Shown here piece by piece: positions 55,594-64,000 of a DNA stretch of 64,000 nt. Below the pieces are notes generated by a model. The model saw only the letters and a list, made by a program, of their open reading frames with translations. It ran no database searches and was not told the DNA's origin. The stretch covers positions 2,914,001 through 2,978,000 of the forward strand of contig CM066291.1 in the NCBI GenBank assembly GCA_033816765.1, written 5' to 3'. The position numbers were made by a program, and so were the translations under genes. The stretch's first letter is position 1; the number at the start of each line of letters is the position of its first letter. This DNA comes from Nothopassalora personata (lineage: Eukaryota; Ascomycota; Dothideomycetes; Mycosphaerellales; Mycosphaerellaceae).

Positions 55594-56960
55594 ATAAACT
55601 AGTTTAGTAGCACTAGTAATATCTTTAGTAGTAGAACTAGTTCTAGTAACGGTAATAATCCTAATAAGCGTCCTCCTAGTAATAGTAGAAAGGGCCTACC
55701 TATATCTATTAGGCTCTCTAAGCGTAAGACCCTTATTAAGGCACTTAGACTAGTTAAGCAGATTATCGATAGTAAGCGCAAGATTACTAAGAGGAATATA
55801 ACCTTATAGCTTACTATAGTATCCCTTAAGGTTACCTTCTATAAGAAGAAGCTTCTAACTACTAAGGGTAGTATTACTAACCTACTAAACTAGGGTTAGA
55901 TTAACGCGGCTACCTAGAACTTCTATTATATAATAGTCGATCCTTAAGGTCGTATCTCTAATACTATAACTATAAACCTTAATAGTAGTTAGAACTACCT
56001 TCCTACCTTATAGGCTTCCGCTATAGACTATCTTATTTAGTACTTTAGTAGCGTATATAACTGCTATAAGGAGAGATCTAACCTTCCCTTTACTAGCTAC
56101 TATACTATTCTAGGATAGTTTAAGGGCTACTATACTAACTACGCTCTTAATAATTACTACGATAAGTATAGCTTTTTCTCTCTAAGGACCCTATAGTAGA
56201 GTACTACTAGTCTATCTAGAACCTACTAGTAGCTAGGTATAGGTTATACTCGATCTACTAGTACTACCTTCTAGGGTAGTATATAAGCTAGTCGCTCTCC
56301 TCCTATTATACGTAGTAGTCCTCTACGTAAGGGCTTCCTATCTCTAGTTCTATATTCTCCTAGTATAAGCACCTCTAGATATAGTCTTTAGATGCTACCT
56401 ACCTAGCTTATCCCTAGCGATATAGACTAGCGCCTAAGTATCCCTAGGGCTCCTAGTAATAGTTCTAGAACTGTCCTACTTAAGATCCGCCTCCTATTCT
56501 CTAACTCCCTCTCTTAGGATAAGGTTACTATACTAATTTATTAGTTTCTATAGCGTCTTAGTACTAATAACAACTTTTAGGAGGGTGCTATAATTAACTC
56601 GACTTCCTATAAGAGGGGTTCTACAGGCTCTAGTAGTTCTAGTAGTAAGTAGTAGTCTAGAGGGTGTACTTACTTCGGGTCTTAGTAAGGTTCTTAGGAT
56701 CTAGTTAGGACTAAAGGATAAAATAGCCGTTATAAGTAAGGGCGGTCTACTTCTCTATTTCCTTTTGCTTTTTAATACTATAGCTCCTTAGGATTAGAGT
56801 CTATAATAATAAACTAGATCTTGCCTTAAAAGGTAGTTCTAAGGTAAGCCTCTCTATAGTCTAGTTATATAAGTATAGTAAGATATACAATACTATAAAT
56901 AAATCTAGCCCTAAAGGCTAATAAATAAAAGCTTTCCTTTACTATCTCCTAACGAATAAA
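55594..56960 (+). pseudogene. Antisense ORF (aORF-3) of copia D
   Basis: A plus-strand frame of about 440 codons stays protein-like between the polypurine tract and the end of pol, antisense to the element. Stops are only at Gln/Trp-type positions, and a probable start is ATA (from ATG) at 55594. Segments: Ser/Asn-rich start, KRPPSNSRKG, a Lys-rich helical stretch (LIKALRLVKQIIDSKRKITK), then YFSSVYNCYKERSNLPFTS, and a Ser-rich C-terminal part. AT-rich sequence with AATAAA-like motifs separates it from the convergent pol end. No family recognised; no similarity seen to aORF-1 or aORF-2. Confidence 0.5.
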
Positions 56961-57019
56961 ATATTGCTTTATAAATACTTATAAATAAATAAAGATCTTA
57001 CTATATATAAATACAAGTA

Positions 57020-58716
57020 TAGTTAACTCCTAGAAAACTCCCTTAGAGGATATAGTTTAGTAACTTTAGTTTTATAAGCTAATCTATAAGCTACTATATA
57101 GTAGGGATGTACTTAACGATAATTAAGCCTTCTTTATAAACCTGTCTATAAAAGTGGTTCCTAAGTCTAATATACTTAGTTCTTTTATAGTTAGTATAAT
57201 CTCTAACTAGCTTAATAGTAGACTAGTTATCTATAAAGATCTTAAAGGCTTAAGCCTTATAGTTAGTTATTTTCTAGGTTTTATAGAGTAGATTTCTTAA
57301 CTATATTACTTCCCTATAGCATTTAGTTAAGGCTATATACTCTACTTTAGTGCTTAATAGCACTATCTCTTTCTATAGGTTAGACTTCTAGATTATAGGA
57401 CCTCTAGCTATTTTAACTAGGAGTCCTAAGGTTAATCTACCTATTAGATCTCTAGAGAAATTAGAGTCTATATAGATCTCTAGCTTTAGGAATTATGTCT
57501 TTCTAAAGATTAGGCATTTGTTAATTGTTCTAGCAATATATCTCTAAACATGCTTTACTATAGTAATATGCTCTACTAAAGGATTAGCTAAGAATTTAGC
57601 TAAGTAGTTTATTATATAGGAGATGTCTAGCCTCGTCTAGTTAGCTAGGTACTAGAGTTCCCTAATTAATATATTAAACATATTGTAATCCTATATATTA
57701 TATTGCTCTTTATAAGCTTTATATAGGCGGTTAAGGGGATACTTAACACTTTTAGCTAAGTCTAGGCTATGTTTCTAAAGTTTCTCTAAAGTATAGTGCT
57801 TTTAGGAGATATAGAGATCTCTATTCTTTTTACTCTTTAGTTATATACCTAGGAAAAGGTTAGTATTAACAGTTTTAATAGAGTACTTGTTCTTTAGTCT
57901 AGCAATAAACTTATTAATCTTCTAATTACTATTGCTAAAGATCTAAAAGTTATCTATATATAGGAGAACTAAAAGATTCTCCCCCTAAAAGAGATATATA
58001 TTAGAATTAAGTCTCTTTAGGCCTAATTCTTCTAGAGCTTCCTTAGTATTATAGTACTAGAGGTTTGTAGCTTATTTAGTCTAGAAAGTCCCTTCTTAAT
58101 TTCTAGGACTTTGTTAGATAGGTCTTTCTTAATAAGCTCTACGCCTTCTAGTAGTTTAATATATAAAGGTCTATTAATGTTAGGGTTTATAAATGCTGTT
58201 TTAACATTAATCTATCTCCTCTTCTAGCCGAGAACTATATATAGGGCTAGGAGAATTCTGCTTATTAGTAGCCTTAGGGTTAGAGTAAAGGTCTTAATAT
58301 AGTCTATACCTTACTTTTAGGTAAATCCCTTAGCTACCTATCTAGCTCTACGCTTCTTAATAGACCTATTAGGAAGATACTTATAGTATAGGACCTAACT
58401 TCCTATAAGTAGTTTCCTACCCTTAGGGACTTTCTATAATAGGATCTATATAATATATTCTATGTCTTCTAAGGAGTTAAATTCCTTTCTAATTGCCCTA
58501 ATCTATTTAGCTCTATTAGGTCTATTTAATGCTTTAGTTAGGGTAGTAGGATCTATAAGCTTCCCCTTCTTTATATTATCTATAGCTAATATAGCAAATA
58601 CTTTCTTAAGTTTACTATAATTATAATTAGATCTATTCTATCTTAAACTTCTCCTTATTAGCTTAGGATAGACCTTAGCTTATTTAGTCTTTTTAGGCTT
58701 ATAAGTCCTATCTCTC
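57020..58716 (-). pseudogene. RT-RNase H relic of copia D
   Basis: Minus strand: the RT active site at about 57975-57940 reads LLYIDNFQIFG (YVDD changed to YIDN), RNase H shows EIYIDSNFSRDLIG (about 57475-57430), and the end has VKYIPTI followed by a QL..LTKLKLL-type terminus typical of copia RNase H (about 57110-57030). It starts inside RT; gag and integrase are absent. Confidence 0.65.
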
Positions 58717-59136
58717 TATTACGGTTTTAAAGAACGAGAGAAAGAGAGTCCCGTAAGATGCGTACTAGGAATATAGAAACTAGAAGACAAGGTCTAATTG
58801 CTTAGACCTCTAACGCGATTAGGTTACGTACGCGACCGTAGCGAACCTATATAGTCGAACACGTAAAGCTAGGTAACTAGACGACTAGACGACCGGTCAA
58901 CTAGTCGAATAGTCGACTATAGAGTTAAGATATAGCAATGTCTCCTTTGTATTTAGGAACGCTAGAAACCCTTATAGTTCTAATACGTTTAACTTATGTT
59001 ACTATCTTACTAATTAGAATATACTCTTACCCTAATTATTTATCTTCGCTTAGCTTACTTTAGCCTCTCTAAAGAATACCGCTACGTAACTTAACTTATC
59101 TCTCTTTTAAGACTAGCCCTAGAACGAGACATAATA
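58717..59136 (+). repeat. 5' LTR of gypsy B copy 3, 420 bp
   Basis: TATTACGG... to ...CATAATA (both ends altered by TG/CA to TA). It shares TATTTAGGAACGCTA and GTTTAACTTA blocks with the LTRs at 25658 and 28303/42481. Confidence 0.65.
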
Positions 59137-59269
59137 CTTTAAACGCCCTGAGGATAAGCGCTACTTAAGTAGCTAGTAGGGGGACACCCGCTCCTAGCAA
59201 AGTAGGAAGCATCCGCCGTACGCTACTACGATAGACCACTACGAAGGACGATAAGTCTAATAACGATAA

Positions 59270-60870
59270 CGAGCCTACTCTAAGGAAGAACGACGTTAAG
59301 GCTACTAAGCTAGACCTCTTCTATAGAGACAGGGCTAAGTTTAACGACTAGGTTAATTAGATAGATATATATCTTATGTTTAACCTTGTCGATGCTAATA
59401 AAAGAACTATCTTCGCTATTACGTTCCTTCGCGGAAGCGCGTAGATCTAGATTAAACCTTACCTTAAGGAATACCTTAAAGGTATAGGACGATAAGACCC
59501 TACCGGAATGTTTAGGAGCTATACCCTCTTTAAAGAAAAGATAAAATTAATCTTTAGGACCTCGAACGAAGTTTAATAGGCTATACGAATTATTTAACAC
59601 CTAAAGTAGAAGACGTCTACTTTAGAGTATACCGCTAAATTCGAAGAATACGGACAGATTACCGGATAGGACTAGACGGCGTTAATAACTATATTCCGAC
59701 GTAGGCTTTAGGATTCCGTTAAGGACGAGTTAATAAGACACGGGGGATAGATTACTAACCTCGAAGAGCTAATAAAGGCGTCGATCGACATCGATAACTA
59801 GCTCTAGGAACGATACTAGGAAAAGAAATACGACTCTAAAGTAGGAGGTATAGTAGGATACGCTCCGGATTGTAGACCCTTGGGAGAGTACATTACGAAG
59901 GGAGAATTCTTACGATAAAGCTAGCCCTACTATAGAATATAGCTAATAGAACTAGACGTTACCTAACGAGGACGGAGGATCGATAAGAGTAGGAGCTACG
60001 GAAAGCCCTTTAAAGGAAAAGGAAAACTTATATACTATGCCTATAGTAAGGAAGATTATATAGTACGGGATTGCCGCGGTAAGAATATAGTGCGCCGCGA
60101 GCAATTTAATATAATGCAACCCCGAACTAGTAAATCTAAGAGTAGCGTTAGATCTCGAGGAGATACCGACTATACTCGGAGAGTAGGGGAGAGAGCTAGT
60201 AATAGAAGCACGACGCCTCTCCTAGACCCCTTAGAAGGACGAGGAGGATACTATAGGCAGTAAATGGTAGTCATTCCATTTAATGCGAAGAACTAACTAC
60301 GATAGTTTAACATAATAACACGAAGAGTCGACTACGAGATCGAATCCGAGTCTCGAAATGGTTATAGAAGCCTTCATTAGCGATTCTATTACTAAGACTC
60401 GTGTTAAGTTTACTACGCCGCGAAGTTAGGCGTAGGGTATTAGCCTTAGTAACTACGAGGAACCCTAGGAGCGACGTATAGGTAAAACGCCACGCTCCGA
60501 GAAGTAGATATCGATGAATCCTACTTTAACGAAGATAGAAGCGATAAAGAAAATCAGGACCTAGGATGGAACGGATTATAGTCACTAGAACCATAGGAAG
60601 AAAGTTAAGAAACTACCGGGCTAAATACTATTAAGGAAGAATAGGATCCGGAAGAATTAAGCGAAGAAGATTCCTCCGAAGGAGAAGAGAGCGACACTAA
60701 CGACGACAACGAACAGCTCACCTTTACGGTAGATGTACCTAAGAAACTGTACGACATAATTATCTACCTATAAAGAAGGCACGAGGAATTCCTACCTAAG
60801 ATAGGTAGACGAAGGAGGCTACACTCTATTAAGTTTAACAAGACACTTTACACCCTACGAGGCATAGCCT
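59270..60870 (+). pseudogene. Gag relic of gypsy B copy 3
   Basis: Plus-strand frame: LDLFYRDRAKFND at the capsid start, then FAITFLRGSA, a long helical part, the knuckle remnant YYAYSKEDYIVRDC (about 60034-60075), an acidic Glu/Asp/Ser tract (60655-60710) and a C-terminal part that in copy 1 received the gag-only element. Stops at Gln/Trp-type positions. Confidence 0.65.
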
Positions 60871-63800
60871 AGGGATACCTACTTATAGAGACAACCGAGA
60901 ATCTAGTAACCGCCGTTATAGAACGACTACCGATAGGAAGCCGAATAATAGGAACCGGATATCTTACACCGTTAGGAACATTTATATCGAATAGATTACG
61001 CAATATAGTGCAACACGCACGCGTACTCTACTTAGAAACGTAGAAGATCTAGGAACGTAATAGATTACAAGTGTGGACATAGGGTAACGGGCTATAGGTT
61101 CTAGCCGAAGCCTCTAGGCACGAAGCATAGCGTACTAAATACCATTCGGGAAAAGGATCAGCTCCCCCGGAATAAGCGACTAAAGGGAGTTATACAATAC
61201 TTAGGCTTACGCATCGACATTAAATACAGTTTTCTAGACATAAGCAATCGTTAACGGATATAAGACTAGTGTTATAATCGACTTAGGAGTAGCGGGGAAT
61301 TTTATCTCCGAGTCTTTTATAAGAAGAAACGGGTTAGCTACCCTAAAGAAGAAATAGGGTTACGAGTTGATCGCGGTAAACGGATTATCGTTACCTAGCG
61401 TAGAATGGGAGACGACACTATTACTACTAGCTATCTAATAGCACCACGAGAATATTACCTTAGATATTACTAATATAGCTAGTTATAACATAGTATTAGG
61501 TATGCCTTAGTTAAGAAAGTACAATCTAGTAATCGACTAGAGAAGAGGAGTACTTACATTTAGGGAATGCGATTACGTTATCGACATTTAGCCTACGTAG
61601 TAGCAGCGTTCACTAGTAGATAAGGTAAGGAAACAGCTAAACGAGATATAGCTTACGCCGAACAGAAGGATAGAAGAACTACCTTCGACCGGGATAGATA
61701 CTAGCGTAGGGTCGCCTGGTTACGAAGTTACTAGTAGTAATAGAAGTAACGTACTATCGAAGGATACTAACATCTTAGAGTTAAGTATTCCTAAGGAGTA
61801 TCGTAAGTAGTCGCGACTCTTTAAAGAGGAAAGAGGTAAGGACGCCTTACCTAAGCACTAACTATAGGATTATAAGATAAATATTTAGCTAGGGAAAGAG
61901 CTATTATAGGGACCCCTATATTAAATGTCTAAGAAAGAGCTATAGACCCTACGAGAATAGCTAAAGGAGAAGCTAGCTAAAGGATAGATAAGAAGATCTA
62001 CCTTAAGTGTAGGAACTCTATATATGTTCGTTCTAAAAGCAAACGGGAAGTTGCGACTCGTATAAGACTATAGGAAGTTAAACGAGATTACGATTAAGAA
62101 CCGATACCCGCTACCTAACATTAAAGAAGCGTAAGATAGATTAACCGGATTAGACTAGTATACGAAGATTAACCTACGAGATGCCTTCTACGCTATACGG
62201 ATAGTAGAAGGAGAAGAATAGAAAACCGCGTTTAGAACAAGATACGGACTTTACGAATTCTTAGTTATGCTAATAGGATTAACTAACGTACCCGCATCCT
62301 ATTAGGACCTTATTAACGAAACACTTAGAGACCTACTTAACGTATACGTTATCGCTTACATAGACGATATATTAGTCTACACAAAAGGATCCCTTTAGAA
62401 TTATATAAAGTAAGTCTAGGACGTATTCGAACGACTTACGCGTTTAGGATTTAAGATAGTACCCGAGAAATGCGAATTCTATAAGAAAGAAGTTAGATTC
62501 TTAGGCTTTATTATTAGCACTATAGGAATAACGATCGACCCTACGAAAACACAGTTAATTCGAGAATAGCTAGAACTAAAAACAGTTAAGGACGTACAAT
62601 CATTCCTTAGACTAGCGAACTACAACCGGAAATTTATTAAGAACTACGTAAAGATAGTAGCACTAATAACGATACTTACGAGAAAAGACGTTACCTAGAA
62701 ATAGGGAAAGGAACAGATTAAAGCGTTTAAGAAACTTAAGGAATAATGCGCATTAGCCCCTACACTTCGACTATTCGATAGTAGTAAGGAAGTCTACATC
62801 GAGACCGATACGTCTAATATAGCAATAGGCGCGTGTCTAACATAGACACACGATAGGTAGAGACACCTAGTAGCCTATTATTCCCGGAAAATGACTATAG
62901 CGGAATAGAACTACGACATCTATAATAAAGAGCTTCTAGCTATTGTTGCTACTATATAATATTAGAGAGTATATATCGAGGGCCTACCGAAGTTAACGAT
63001 TCTTTCTAACTATAAGAATCTTACGTACTTTACGACGACGAAAGAACTTACCCGAAGGCAAGCCCGCTAGTCGGAGCTACTAGGGTAGTACAAGTTCGAA
63101 ATTAAATATACTCTAGGAAGAGAGAACGGCCGCGCCGACGCTAAGTCGAAGAAGCGACTATATAGAAGGAAAAGAACTAGTACAATATAAAATATTAAAG
63201 ACAAACCCCGACGGAAGTCTTAGTATAAACACGAGAGAATTTAATAACATCGTACGGATACTAGGCGATAAGGACGAACAATTCCCTATATCGTAAGGAA
63301 AATACTAAGTACTAAAGGATCGAGAAGAAGAATATATACGATAACATTACGACGGACTAACTTATAGACACCCTAGAACTTTAAAGACAATAGACCTAAT
63401 ATAACGTAGCTTCTTATTCCTATAGATAAGACTTAAGGTGTTACGCTACATTAAACAATGCGTATACTACTAACGAAATAAGGCGGCGAGACATACGAAA
63501 TACGGTTACCTACAGTTAGGACACTACTAACAAAACTATAGGACGAAGTCATAATAGACTTTATTACGAAACTCCTACCGTTAAGAGACTAAGTTACGAA
63601 ACAACTATACGACATAATACTAGTTATAGTTAATAGACTTATAAAATACGCAAACTTTATTCCTATATTAGAGACATATAATGTAGAGCAGCTCGGATAC
63701 CTCGTACTAGATAGACTTATCCGATACTACGGATTCCCTTAAGCATTTATAACGGACAGAGATAAGCTATTTACATCGAACTACTAGAAGACGCTTATAG

Positions 63801-64000
63801 GAACGATCGGAATTAAACACAAGCTATTAATAGCATATTATCCGGAGACAGACCGATAAACCGAAAGGATAAACTAAACGCTAGAACAATACCTACGATA
63901 CTATATTAACTATATATAAGACAACTAGGTTTTATTACTACTACTAGCGTAGATTGTACTAAATAATTACAAATTAGAGACAACTTTAACGACACTATTT
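60871..64000 (+). pseudogene. Pol relic of gypsy B copy 3 (partial)
   Basis: Protease region at about 61260-61500, RT with an intact YIDDILVY at 62357-62380, RNase H (ETDTSNIAIG at about 62800), and integrase from about 63200 to the window edge. Long stretches are nearly identical to copy 1, so the two copies were similar when RIP struck, or have exchanged sequence since. Confidence 0.7.

Larger units (their letters stand above)
54944..58716 (-). mobile_element. Ty1/copia element D, minus strand, 5' truncated
   Basis: Order on the minus strand: RT and RNase H (58700-57020), a 1.9-kb 3' region with an antisense frame, a polypurine tract, and the 3' LTR at the island edge. The 5' part is missing: gypsy B copy 3 begins at 58717. 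Composition is RIP-type from the first base of the LTR, so the change from gene island to mutated DNA coincides with the insertion point. Confidence 0.65.
58717..64000 (+). mobile_element. Ty3/gypsy element B, copy 3 (runs off right edge)
   Basis: 5' LTR at 58717-59136, gag, protease, RT, RNase H and the start of integrase, collinear with copy 1 but without its two insertions. At DNA level it is very close to copy 1 from about 61480 onward and less so in gag and the LTR. RIP-mutated. Confidence 0.8.

Overview
The window looks like a chromosome segment of a filamentous ascomycete (Pezizomycotina; a dothideomycete-like fungus is my guess, low confidence). It holds one 11.8-kb island of ordinary GC-rich fungal genes with 50-100 bp introns (about 43.1-54.9 kb). 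On both sides lie long tracts of decayed retrotransposons carrying a strong repeat-induced point mutation (RIP) signature: by eye CpA and TpG are scarce, TpA and CTAG are very common, CpG is kept, and most stops in the old coding frames fall where Gln or Trp codons are expected.

Left tract (1-43.1 kb). 1-320 is the 5' end of a minus-strand Ty1/copia element that runs off the edge. About 0.75-3.75 kb is a long minus-strand coding relic I cannot identify. About 3.95-11.34 kb is a minus-strand Ty3/gypsy element (family A). About 11.6-26.06 kb is a plus-strand gypsy element (family B, copy 1), interrupted by a 2.5-kb gag-only LTR element (13065-15539) and by a complete copia element (18985-24599, duplication GGACT). 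26062-28466 is a truncated second B copy. Its 3' LTR is split by gypsy element C (28467-42475, duplication CTACG), and C is split by a chromodomain gypsy element (29834-37142, duplication AAGGT) with identical 183-bp LTRs, open gag and pol frames and no sign of RIP. The nesting therefore orders the insertions in time.

Gene island. In order: an unrecognised gene with an in-frame TAG; a HET-domain relic (-); EMC4 (-) facing an AP-1/AP-2 beta-adaptin gene (+) across a 528-bp divergent promoter; an arylsulfotransferase-like membrane protein (+); a frameshifted T5orf172/GIY-YIG-type gene (-); and a holo-ACP synthase type 4'-phosphopantetheinyl transferase (-). The intact genes are housekeeping functions and form no obvious pathway.

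Right tract (54.9-64 kb). A minus-strand copia element D (54944-58716) is truncated by a third gypsy B copy that runs off the right edge.

The two observations I rate highest: (1) decayed antisense reading frames recur between the end of gag/pol and the 3' LTR in four unrelated or partly related elements (B, its gag-only relative, C, and copia D); (2) the intact chromovirus shows a complete -1 frameshift signal (GGGAAAT, 5-nt spacer, 8-bp hairpin) exactly where the pol frame opens, plus a 9-nt self-priming match between LTR and primer site. All comparisons were done by eye; coordinates of decayed coding regions are approximate.
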